64,000 nt of DNA from Alphaproteobacteria bacterium (GTDB lineage: Bacteria > Pseudomonadota > Alphaproteobacteria > Caulobacterales > Parvularculaceae): the NCBI GenBank assembly GCA_030426465.1, contig JAUHYK010000006.1:1-64000 (forward strand), read 5' to 3'. The notes beneath the pieces were generated by a model. It was not told the origin of the DNA. It did not search any database and saw only the letters and a program-made list of their open reading frames with translations. Positions 1-7,341 of the stretch are shown one piece after another (the stretch's first letter is position 1; every line of letters begins with the position of its first letter). The position numbers and the translations under genes are program-made.

Positions 1-794
1 CCTTCAGGGTTATAAACGACCATGCCTGTACCGCGCCCGCCGAAATGCTGGTAATGCCCGCCAAGGCGCAGAGACACGTCTTCACTCGGCTCAACAAGAT
101 ACTGTAGACGCAGCGATTCGTGCTTGTCGTCATTAGTGCCGTCGGAGATGTAACCATCGCGCGTGACGATCTGCGCCGAAGCACGCAACGCTGAATTTTC
201 ACCAAGAGGTATATTGACTGCACCTTCCGTGGTGAAGCCGCTATAATTCTGAACGCCAAAGGCGCCGTAGCCAGAGAATTCCCCGAGTTTTGGCGTCACC
301 GGGATGAAGTTCACTGCGCCGCCGATCGCGTTACGGCCGTAAAGCGTGCCTTGCGGACCTTTGAGGATCTCAACCCGTTCAAGATCGAAGAACATGCCGT
401 TTACATATTGGGTGCGGCCCGCCGCGACGCCGTCATAATTCAAAGAAACTGCTGAATCGTGATAAGAAGTGGTCACGAAGTCGCCGGAGCCGCGGATATA
501 AACCTGAACGGCGCTGCCGCCCATGCCGACCTGGACAGTCGGCTCAATTCTTTGCAGATCCTCGATCTGATAGACGCCGCCTTTTTGCAGATCGTCCGAA
601 CCTAGGACGTCAATTGAAACGGAAGCGTCCTGTAGGCTTTCCTCGCGCCGCTGCGCGGTCACAGTAATGACATCAAACCCGCTTCGCGCCTGAGACGCAT
701 CACTGTCGGCCTCCTGCGCGGATGAGTAAACCGGCGTAAAAACGGCAAGCGCTACGCCAGCAAACAGATTAGCTTTCAACACCTTGCACGGCAT
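1..794 (-). CDS. TonB-dependent outer-membrane receptor, N-terminal part (cut by window edge)
   Basis: The reading frame is open from an ATG at 794 to the left edge, so only about 264 N-terminal residues are present. A signal peptide ends near YSSAQ. It is followed by a TonB-box-like segment (FDVITVTAQRR) and a plug domain with the family pattern VEILKGPQGTLYGRNAIGGA at about residues 135-155. Such receptors take up a ligand across the outer membrane using TonB energy. The ligand cannot be read from the sequence. The gene is divergent from the gentisate-type cluster and shares with it a 339-base region carrying AGAAC/GTTCT sites, so uptake of an aromatic substrate is a reasonable inference. 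A GGGAGGG ribosome-binding site lies about 11 bases before the ATG. Confidence 0.9.
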   Translation of the reverse strand, partial: MPCKVLKANLFAGVALAVFTPVYSSAQEADSDASQARSGFDVITVTAQRREESLQDASVSIDVLGSDDLQKGGVYQIEDLQRIEPTVQVGMGGSAVQVYIRGSGDFVTTSYHDSAVSLNYDGVAAGRTQYVNGMFFDLERVEILKGPQGTLYGRNAIGGAVNFIPVTPKLGEFSGYGAFGVQNYSGFTTEGAVNIPLGENSALRASAQIVTRDGYISDGTNDDKHESLRLQYLVEPSEDVSLRLGGHYQHFGGRGTGMVVYNPE

Positions 795-859
795 GGATTT
801 CAATCCCTCCCAAAAATGACGCGCGCCGCTTTACGCTGCTCTTTATATTGCGGCAGATC

Positions 860-884
860 GTTCTGTCTAACAGAACATCGTTCC
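860..884. promoter_or_regulatory. Putative IclR-type operator, receptor side
   Basis: GTTCTG at 860-865 and CAGAAC at 871-876 form a perfect 6-base inverted repeat with a 5-base spacer. Overlapping it, AGAAC-ATC-GTTCC at 872-884 is a near match to the AGAAY-N3-GTTCT pattern seen at other promoters in this cluster. It lies about 70-90 bases upstream of the receptor start codon. Confidence 0.5.
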
Positions 885-972
885 TTTATAGACTCACTTT
901 TGAGCTGAATCAAGATTATTCGCGATATTTCGCGCCGCCTGTGGCTTTCCGGAAACAACACACAGCCGTAAG

Positions 973-984
973 GTGATTAATCAC
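973..984. promoter_or_regulatory. Perfect 12-base palindrome GTGATTAATCAC
   Basis: GTGATTAATCAC is a perfect palindrome in the middle of the divergent intergenic region. It does not match the AGAAC repeats, so it could be a site for a different regulator. No binding protein can be assigned from sequence. Confidence 0.25.
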
Positions 985-1093
985 TGGCAAATAGAGCCAG
1001 ACTTCACTTCCACGCCACTCCCAGATCCGGCTTAAGCGCACCGCTTTTTGCCATCGGCCATTATTGACTTGGTATGCTCAACAGTGCATTTAT

Positions 1094-1118
1094 AGAACTT
1101 CGTTCTGCATAATAGAAC
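1094..1118. promoter_or_regulatory. Putative IclR-type operator before the hydrolase gene
   Basis: AGAAC-TTC-GTTCT at 1094-1106 is a perfect inverted repeat with a 3-base spacer, and a further AGAAC half-site is at 1114-1118. The end of the site is 15 bases before the ATG at 1134, where a bound protein would be expected to block transcription or translation start. Confidence 0.55.
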
Positions 1119-1133
1119 AATGAGATTGCTTCT

Positions 1134-2024
1134 ATGAAACTCTCCCGCTTCAACGGCTCCCATCTCGGCGTGGTCATCGGCGATGAAATCGCGGACATCA
1201 CAAAACTAATTGACGCTGATCCCGCTGAATGGCCGCCCGTTTCGATGACGAGGCTGATTGCGCAATTCGACGACAACAAAGCCCTGATAGAAAAACGCCT
1301 TGAGACTACGCCTAGGGTCAAGCTCTCAGAGGCGCGCCTTGAAACGCCTGTCCCGTGGCCAAACAAGGTGATCGCCTACCCGGTGAATTATCACGCTCAT
1401 GGCCGCGAAATGCAGGCTACTTACCGCGCCGCCAATCAAGGTTTTTTTCTCAAGCCGCCATCTGCTCTGTCAGGGGCGAGCGAGCCTGTGCTTTTACCGA
1501 ACGTTCCTGGCCGCGAAGTTCATCACGAAGCCGAACTCGCAATTATTATCGGGAAAAAGGCTCGCAGCGTGAAGCGGGAAGACTGGGCTGACTGCGTATT
1601 CGGCTATGCGTGCCTTCTCGATATGGTCGTCAGGGGCCGTGAAGAACGCGTCTTTAGAAAAGCATATGACACTTTCTGTCCTGTCGGGCCGTGGATAGTC
1701 ACAAAAGACGAAATTCCCAATCCGCATGAGCTCAACATGAAGCTCTGGGTTAATGACGAATTGCGCCAATCGGCGAATACGCGTGACCTGGTGCTTGATA
1801 TCCCCGGTATGATCGAAACAGCTTCCGCCGTAATGACGCTTTATCCAGGGGACATCATCGCCACCGGAACACCGGAAGGCGTTGGGCCTGTGACCCATGG
1901 CGACATCATCAAAATCGACATAGACAATATCGGGGTCATGTCGGTCGATGTGAAACAAAGCAACGACGGCTATACGGAAGTTTTCGCCGAGCCCTACGTC
2001 CCGCCCATCATCAAGCAGAAATAG
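1134..2024 (+). CDS. FAH-family acylpyruvate hydrolase (maleyl/fumarylpyruvate hydrolase type)
   Basis: This 296-residue cytosolic protein belongs to the fumarylacetoacetate hydrolase family. An N-terminal domain is followed by the catalytic fold, with the metal-binding acidic segment HHEAELAIIIG at about residues 125-135, a KAYDTFCPVGPWI segment, and the conserved IATGTPEGVG near residue 245. The family cleaves a carbon-carbon bond in acylpyruvates using a divalent metal. It is followed 8 bases later by a gentisate dioxygenase-like gene, so the substrate is probably the ring-fission product. No maleylpyruvate isomerase gene is nearby. I therefore favour direct hydrolysis of (alkyl)maleylpyruvate to pyruvate and an (alkyl)maleate, but fumarylpyruvate hydrolase remains possible. 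Confidence 0.88.
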   Translation: MKLSRFNGSHLGVVIGDEIADITKLIDADPAEWPPVSMTRLIAQFDDNKALIEKRLETTPRVKLSEARLETPVPWPNKVIAYPVNYHAHGREMQATYRAANQGFFLKPPSALSGASEPVLLPNVPGREVHHEAELAIIIGKKARSVKREDWADCVFGYACLLDMVVRGREERVFRKAYDTFCPVGPWIVTKDEIPNPHELNMKLWVNDELRQSANTRDLVLDIPGMIETASAVMTLYPGDIIATGTPEGVGPVTHGDIIKIDIDNIGVMSVDVKQSNDGYTEVFAEPYVPPIIKQK

Positions 2025-2032
2025 AGCGCGGT

Positions 2033-2980
2033 ATGGACGGTTCCGCAGACGCACTGAGCGAACTCTACGCCGACTTCTCCGGCCTGCATATGGAAGGCGG
2101 GTGGCATCGCGTAAAGCCTGCGCTCTGGCCGGCTCCATTGGAAAATTTTGAACCGCATCACTGGCGCTATGCGAACGTCAAGCCACTGCTTGACCGTGCA
2201 GGAAAGTTGATCGGCACTGACAAGGCCGAGCGGCGCAATCTGACCATGACAAATCCTGTCGCCGGCAATCTTTATCCGACTGTGCGTACAATAGTCGCTG
2301 CTTATCAGATGATTAAACCGGGTGAGGTCGCGCGGGCGCACCGTCATACACCAAATGCATTGCGGCTTATCCTCGAAGGGCATGGCACGCATACGGTAGT
2401 GAATGGAAACCGCGTCGAGATGCGTCCCGGCGACGTTCTGCTCACACCTGCATGGGCATGGCACTCCCATGACAATGTAGGCGAAGATGATTGCTACTGG
2501 ATGGACTTTCTCGATGTTCCGCTTGTTCATCTACTGGAGTCGATGTTTTACGAGCCGCATCCGGATGGCGTCGAACAGGATGTTGTGGCGGTCGATCACT
2601 CCCCTATCGCCTTTCGCTGGGAAGACAGCCTGAAACGGTTGGAAGACGCTCCAGACACGCCCGAGGCCGACGCGCATCAATCCATCGAACTCGGCGCACC
2701 AGCGCTGAAGACCATTTCTCTTCATGTACAGAAACTGCATGCAGGCAGAGCGACACGCCCCAGACGCACGACCGCGAACAACATTTTCGCTGTCATGCAT
2801 GGCGAAGGCAAAACCGTTGTTGACGGCAAAACATTCCAGTGGCGTTTCGGTGACACAATCTGCGCGCCGGCATGGCGTCCATATCAGCACGCCGCCTCAA
2901 GCGATGCGATTCTTTTGAAGGTCAGCGATGCGCCGACAATGGCGGCGCTTGGCTGGCTGAAGCAAGAGGCGTCGGCATGA
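2033..2980 (+). CDS. Gentisate 1,2-dioxygenase-like bicupin
   Basis: This 315-residue protein resembles gentisate 1,2-dioxygenases, non-haem Fe(II) enzymes that open the ring of 2,5-dihydroxybenzoates between the carboxyl-bearing and adjacent hydroxyl-bearing carbons. The N-terminal cupin carries the iron-binding pattern HRHTPNALRLILEG at about residues 102-115 and the matching LTPAWAWHSHDN at about 138-150. A second, more degenerate cupin follows in the C-terminal half (NNIFAVMHGEGKTVVDGK). At 315 residues it is somewhat shorter than typical family members. It sits between the hydrolase and an FAD hydroxylase, the expected pathway order reversed. Substituted gentisates or a related diphenol could be the real substrate. 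Confidence 0.85.
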   Translation: MDGSADALSELYADFSGLHMEGGWHRVKPALWPAPLENFEPHHWRYANVKPLLDRAGKLIGTDKAERRNLTMTNPVAGNLYPTVRTIVAAYQMIKPGEVARAHRHTPNALRLILEGHGTHTVVNGNRVEMRPGDVLLTPAWAWHSHDNVGEDDCYWMDFLDVPLVHLLESMFYEPHPDGVEQDVVAVDHSPIAFRWEDSLKRLEDAPDTPEADAHQSIELGAPALKTISLHVQKLHAGRATRPRRTTANNIFAVMHGEGKTVVDGKTFQWRFGDTICAPAWRPYQHAASSDAILLKVSDAPTMAALGWLKQEASA

Positions 2981-3046
2981 AAATGTTCCGCCATCAACGC
3001 GCAGCAGGGCGTAACAGCCCGGCAATTATAAAAACCGGAGGAAATT

Positions 3047-4243
3047 ATGGCGCGTCCTAAAAAGGTATTGATCGCTGGAGGCGGCATTGGCGGAGCGGCG
3101 GCCGCGCTTGCGCTTCTGCGCCGCGACTTCGAAGTCGAAGTTTATGAACAGGCGCCCGAACTCGGCGAGGTCGGGGCCGGCGTCCAGATCAGCCCGAACG
3201 GATCGCGCGCCCTTGATTCCCTTGGCGTATTTGACGCGCTAAGGGCGGCCTCCTGCGCCCCTGACCGCAAAGAGTTTCGCCTCTGGAACACCGGCAAGTC
3301 ATGGCCCATGTTCGATCTCGGCGACGAAGCGATCGACAAGTATCACTACCCCTATCTGACGGTCTACCGGCCAGACCTTCTCGACACGCTTGTTGACGGC
3401 GTCAGGGCTATTTCACCTGACGCGATTCATCTCGGAGAAGCTGTCACCAACATCGCACAAGATAGCGACAAGGTCAGTTTGACGTTGAAGGATGGAACAA
3501 CCGCGACCGGTGACATCCTGATCGGCGCAGACGGCGTTAAATCCACTGTCCGTCACCGCTTGTGGGATGATGATGAAGCCGCATTTTTTGGACTCGTCGC
3601 CTGGCGAAGCGTCATTCCCATGGAGCAACTGCCAGAGCACATGCGTCAGATGGTTGGATCTACCTGGATCGGCCCCGGCGCTCACATGGTCAATTATCCG
3701 CTCCGCGGCGGCAAGCTTATGAACATGATCGGCACCATTGAGCGAGATGACTGGCACGAGCATTCATGGCGTTCGGAAGGGTCGAAAGAAGAATGTAAAA
3801 ACGATTTCTCCGGATGGCATGACGATGTGCAAACGCTGATTGATTGTGCGCCCACTTTAATGAAGTGGGCCTTTATGGAGCGCCCGCCTCGTCAAACATG
3901 GAGCAAAGGCAGAATAACACTGCTCGGCGACGCCGCGCATGCAACTTTGCCGTTTCTAGCGCAAGGCGCCGTCATGTCCATCGAGGACGGCGTAGTCTTG
4001 GGGCGTTGCCTTGAAGAATATGAGGATCCCGAAGTGGCGCTGCTGAAATATGAGACGGCCCGCGTTGAGCGAACTTCGAAGATGGTCAAGGGCGCAAAAG
4101 ACAATACGGCGCGCTTCCATGACCATGCCTTGGCGACAGAAGACGGCGCAATAAAGTTTATGGAAAACGAATGGAGCCGCGCGCCAATCACCGAGCGGTA
4201 TGATTGGCTCTATAGCTATGACGCGATGACAGCCGACATATGA
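3047..4243 (+). CDS. FAD-dependent aromatic monooxygenase (3-hydroxybenzoate 6-hydroxylase / salicylate hydroxylase type)
   Basis: This 398-residue flavoprotein hydroxylase starts after a strong ribosome-binding site (GGAGGAAATT). It has the Rossmann motif GGGIGGAAAALAL near residue 10, the NADPH/FAD-associated IGADGVKSTVRHRL near 160, and the FAD ribityl-binding GDAAHATLPFLAQGA near 290. Enzymes of this group use NAD(P)H and oxygen to add a hydroxyl to hydroxybenzoates. In this context it would make the gentisate-type substrate of the preceding dioxygenase, for instance from a 3-hydroxybenzoate. Its stop overlaps the next start by ATGA, indicating translational coupling. The exact hydroxybenzoate is not determined by the sequence. 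Confidence 0.88.
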   Translation: MARPKKVLIAGGGIGGAAAALALLRRDFEVEVYEQAPELGEVGAGVQISPNGSRALDSLGVFDALRAASCAPDRKEFRLWNTGKSWPMFDLGDEAIDKYHYPYLTVYRPDLLDTLVDGVRAISPDAIHLGEAVTNIAQDSDKVSLTLKDGTTATGDILIGADGVKSTVRHRLWDDDEAAFFGLVAWRSVIPMEQLPEHMRQMVGSTWIGPGAHMVNYPLRGGKLMNMIGTIERDDWHEHSWRSEGSKEECKNDFSGWHDDVQTLIDCAPTLMKWAFMERPPRQTWSKGRITLLGDAAHATLPFLAQGAVMSIEDGVVLGRCLEEYEDPEVALLKYETARVERTSKMVKGAKDNTARFHDHALATEDGAIKFMENEWSRAPITERYDWLYSYDAMTADI

Positions 4244-5478
4244 TCGACGAGACTCCCTCTTCGACAACGGCCTCAGTTCCGGCCGCCCTATTGAAGGGCG
4301 TTCGCGTCCTAGACCTGACCAATGTGCTGTCCGGCCCCTATTGTACATTTCAGCTGGCGCTCCTTGGTGCGGACGTCATAAAAATAGAACGACCAGACGG
4401 CGGCGACCTCGCCCGTCAGCTTGGCGCCTCTACAGCTTTGAATGAAAAACTGATGGGCGTCTCTTTTCTGGCTCAAAATGCCGGTAAGAAATCCATTTCC
4501 CTTAATTTGAAATCCAATAAAGGCGTTGAATTACTCAAGTCGCTGATAAAAACAGCGGATGTTATCGTCGAAAATTTTCGCCCCGACGTGATGAAACGTC
4601 TGGGCCTTGGCTATGACGAGCTTAAACGTATTAATCCGGGTCTGATTTATTGCGCGATCACAGGCTTCGGACAGGAAGGCCCGCTAAAATCAAACCCTGC
4701 CTATGATCAGATTATTCAGGGCATGTCCGGTGTCATGAGCGTTACCGGCGACGCGCAATCCGCGCCGTTGCGCGTCGGCTATCCAGTCTGCGATACGCTG
4801 GGAGGGCTCGTGGGCGCCTTCGCCATCGTTTCGGCTCTTTACGAACGCAAGACCTCCGGCGTGGGGCGTTTTATCGACGTTTCGATGCTAGACGCCGCTG
4901 TTTCAGCCCTCGGATGGGTTGCGTCAAACTATCTAATCGCCGGCGTCGAGGCCAAACCTATCGGCAATGAAAACATGACGTCTGCACCATCAGGCGCCTT
5001 CAAAACATCCGATGGGCTCATCAATATCGCGGCCAATAAACAGGACCAGTTTGAGGCGCTATGCAGGCTGATAGAACGAAAAGATCTCGTTCGCGATGAT
5101 CGGTTTGCAAAACGCGAAGACCGCAAGGCGAACCGCTATGCGCTTAATGAAGAGATCAACAAGGCGCTATCGATGAAGTCCGCCCTGGAATGGGAGACGC
5201 TTCTCAACGAAGCCGGGGTTCCCGCCGGCCGCGTGCTCTCAGTTTCTGAGGTGCTTGCGCATCCTCAAATAAAAGAAAGGCGCCTGCTACAGGAAATCGG
5301 CGGCTCGGATGGTGACGCGCCGATCAAAGTTGTGAAATCGGGCTTTCGAATGAATGATAGCGAACCGGCGGCAAGCGCGCCGCCGCCAAAGCTGGGCCAA
5401 CACAATAGCGCTGTCTTTGAAGAACTCGGATTAAGCGATCAGGATCTGGAAGAGTTGCGCAAGGAAGGCGTCATATGA
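4240..5478 (+). CDS. Class III (CaiB/BaiF) CoA-transferase, possibly citramalate CoA-transferase
   Basis: This 412-residue member of the CaiB/BaiF family has the N-terminal pattern VLSGPYCTFQLALLGADVIK and the segment NPAYDQIIQGMSG, whose aspartate is the expected acyl-anhydride nucleophile. The family moves CoA from a donor thioester such as succinyl-CoA to a free carboxylic acid. The gene overlaps the monooxygenase gene by ATGA, so it is part of the same operon. With the HMG-CoA-lyase-like gene at 6360 it resembles the CoA-transferase plus lyase pair that handles citramalate in the 3-hydroxypropionate cycle of Chloroflexus. The family assignment is firm; citramalate as acceptor is inference. 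Confidence 0.88.
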   Translation: MIDETPSSTTASVPAALLKGVRVLDLTNVLSGPYCTFQLALLGADVIKIERPDGGDLARQLGASTALNEKLMGVSFLAQNAGKKSISLNLKSNKGVELLKSLIKTADVIVENFRPDVMKRLGLGYDELKRINPGLIYCAITGFGQEGPLKSNPAYDQIIQGMSGVMSVTGDAQSAPLRVGYPVCDTLGGLVGAFAIVSALYERKTSGVGRFIDVSMLDAAVSALGWVASNYLIAGVEAKPIGNENMTSAPSGAFKTSDGLINIAANKQDQFEALCRLIERKDLVRDDRFAKREDRKANRYALNEEINKALSMKSALEWETLLNEAGVPAGRVLSVSEVLAHPQIKERRLLQEIGGSDGDAPIKVVKSGFRMNDSEPAASAPPPKLGQHNSAVFEELGLSDQDLEELRKEGVI

Positions 5479-5494
5479 CGTCCTTGGCTGCGCT

Positions 5495-6226
5495 TCATAT
5501 GTCCTTTTCCAGCAACTGTTGAAGAAGCTTTTGGAAATGCTGCAAATCGGCGCCAAGCGACATGGACAAGCGCGCAGCCTGCCTGATCAGGGTGGCGCTC
5601 AACTCCTTCACCTTGGCCTTATCGAATCTCGAGCGCGGCCCCGAGACTATAAGGGCGCCGACGAGCTTATTCTCTGCGCCGAAAACTGGCGCAGCGAGCC
5701 CCGCAGCGTCAGGCAGCTTTTCACCAATAGATTTCGCAACCATGTTGTCAATTGTAGCATCGAAAGCGATGCGCTCTTCGAATTTCAGGAAAACCTTAGC
5801 CGTCGCGCCACGGTCGAGATCCCAGCGATCACCAACGCGAATATGATGGTCGCGGATCGGGTGGCGCCCATCAATCCTGAAAATACAGATTTGTTGATGA
5901 GCGTCGCGCACAAAAAACGAAGCCCCTTCGTTGGTCTGCTCAACAAGTTCTTCAAGCGCAGGCTGCACAAAGTCACGGATATTGAAAGCGTCCTGAAAAA
6001 CGGCCGCAAGCTCCGCAACCTTCGGACCGATCTGATAACTACCGCTCGGCAATTGGCGCAGATACCCGAACCGTTCGAGCGATCCAATCAAACGCAAAAT
6101 CGTACTCTTATAAAGCCCGGTCGCCTGCGAAACCTCGGCCAGCGTCATACGCGGCTTGCTGGCCGAAAAAGCGTCAAGGATGCTCAACGCACGATCAACA
6201 GCGGCGACACCCATCTTCGAATTCAT
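5495..6226 (-). CDS. IclR-family transcriptional regulator
   Basis: This 243-residue protein has an N-terminal winged helix (VDRALSILDAF, then LAEVSQATGLYKSTILRLIGSL at about residues 8-50). A C-terminal IclR effector domain follows, with FFVRDAHQQICIFRI and LAAPVFGAENKLVGALIVSG. IclR proteins bind small acids or aromatics and usually act on neighbouring catabolic genes. The gene lies on the opposite strand inside the aromatic cluster, converging on the CoA-transferase and divergent from the lyase gene. The ATG at 6226 follows a GAGGG ribosome-binding site. AGAAC half-sites in its own promoter region and at three other starts suggest it controls this cluster and itself. Confidence 0.93.
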   Translation of the reverse strand: MNSKMGVAAVDRALSILDAFSASKPRMTLAEVSQATGLYKSTILRLIGSLERFGYLRQLPSGSYQIGPKVAELAAVFQDAFNIRDFVQPALEELVEQTNEGASFFVRDAHQQICIFRIDGRHPIRDHHIRVGDRWDLDRGATAKVFLKFEERIAFDATIDNMVAKSIGEKLPDAAGLAAPVFGAENKLVGALIVSGPRSRFDKAKVKELSATLIRQAARLSMSLGADLQHFQKLLQQLLEKDI

Positions 6227-6245
6227 ATTGCCCTCGCAAAAGATC

Positions 6246-6281
6246 AGAACGATTCGAACACATCATTCTATCTGTCAGAAC
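6246..6281. promoter_or_regulatory. AGAAC/ATTCT half-sites between IclR and lyase genes
   Basis: AGAAC occurs at 6246-6250 and 6277-6281, with ATTCT at 6265-6269 and CGAAC at 6255-6259. The spacing is less regular than at the other sites, but the repeated half-site places a probable operator in the 133-base divergent region between iclR and the lyase gene. Confidence 0.4.
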
Positions 6282-6359
6282 GATGCTTCGATAGGCCTTG
6301 CCGCCAGAAATATTCATTTCAGCTGTTTTTGCTTCCTCTAATAAGAAAAGGCCACTGAC

Positions 6360-7325
6360 ATGCCCGCCCTGCCCGACAAAGTCGAAATCAAGGAAGAAGG
6401 CCCGCGCGAAGGCTTTCAAATTGAGTCGGCCGACATTCCGACCTCGCGAAAAATAGAGCTTATCGAAGCCCTGGCAGAGACTGGACTGAAATACATACAG
6501 ATCGTTTCATTCGTGAATCCAAACCGCGTTCCGGGGATGGCTGACGCAGATGAGGTCGTCGCCGGCTTTCGTCCCAAAAACGGTGTCAACTATATGGCGC
6601 TCTGGCTGAACGACAAAGGTTTTCGCCGCGCCGTTGCTGCAGGTAAACTCCATCTTGAAGGCAAGCTCACCCTATATGCATCGGACGCATTTCTGATGCG
6701 TAACCAGAACCGGACACAAGCGCAGCAAATCGCGGCTCAGCCCGAACTCATCAAGCTCTATCAGGGTCACGACGTTCCCGTGCGCACCGGTTTCATTACC
6801 GCCGCTTTCGGCTGCAATTTTGAGGGAGATGTCTCAACACAAAAAGTGGTTTCCCTCGTCGCCAACTTACGTGATGTCGCCGCAGATTATGGAGAAAATC
6901 TGGAGATTATCGGCCTTGGCGACACAATGGCGTGGGCCAATCCCGAATCCATTAAACGGATCGTCGGCGCCGTTCAGGATGCAAATCCTGATATCGATAT
7001 ATCGCTTCACTTGCATGATACGAGGGGGCTCGGACTCGCTAACGCCTTTGCAGGGTTGCAAATGGGGGTCCGTCACTTCGATGCAGCAGTCGGAGGTCTT
7101 GGCGGCTGCCCCTTCGCAAAACATCGCGGCGCTGCAGGCAACATAGCTACAGAAGATTTTGTCCTGATGTGCCATGAGATGGGCGTTGAAACCGGGATTG
7201 ATCTCGAAAAACTCATCGATTGCGCGGCGCTCGCCGAAGACATCGTCGGACACCCCCTGCCTGGCGCGGTTAAATCCGGGGGCAGCTTGAATGCGATGCG
7301 CGCGCGCATTCATGGTGAGAGCTGA
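6360..7325 (+). CDS. HMG-CoA-lyase-family enzyme, possibly citramalyl-CoA lyase
   Basis: This 321-residue TIM-barrel lyase has GPREGFQIE near residue 14, SLHLHDTRGLG (the metal-binding His-x-His) near 221, and GGLGGCPFAKHRGAAGN with the catalytic cysteine near 248. Compared with human HMG-CoA lyase, the acid after the catalytic arginine is Glu instead of Asp (position 42). The glutamate at position 72 is Gln (YIQIVSFV in place of IETTSFV). Both positions are important in HMG-CoA lyase, so the substrate is probably different. In context, cleavage of citramalyl-CoA to pyruvate and acetyl-CoA fits well. HMG-CoA or a longer homologue is not excluded. Confidence 0.87.
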   Translation: MPALPDKVEIKEEGPREGFQIESADIPTSRKIELIEALAETGLKYIQIVSFVNPNRVPGMADADEVVAGFRPKNGVNYMALWLNDKGFRRAVAAGKLHLEGKLTLYASDAFLMRNQNRTQAQQIAAQPELIKLYQGHDVPVRTGFITAAFGCNFEGDVSTQKVVSLVANLRDVAADYGENLEIIGLGDTMAWANPESIKRIVGAVQDANPDIDISLHLHDTRGLGLANAFAGLQMGVRHFDAAVGGLGGCPFAKHRGAAGNIATEDFVLMCHEMGVETGIDLEKLIDCAALAEDIVGHPLPGAVKSGGSLNAMRARIHGES

Positions 7326-7341
7326 TGGAGCTCAAAACGCC

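Larger units (their letters stand above)
795..1133. promoter_or_regulatory. Divergent promoter region between the TonB receptor and the aromatic cluster
   Basis: This 339-base gap has no convincing gene. It separates two divergent genes and holds two groups of AGAAC/GTTCT repeats, one near each start codon, plus a perfect 12-base palindrome at 973-984. The layout suggests co-regulation of receptor and catabolic genes. No promoter hexamers are called because none stood out clearly. Confidence 0.6.

Noticed and set aside
5519-6358. Long plus-strand reading frame opposite the IclR gene
   Set aside because: It is an antisense shadow of iclR with no family resemblance and arginine-rich, unstructured sequence.
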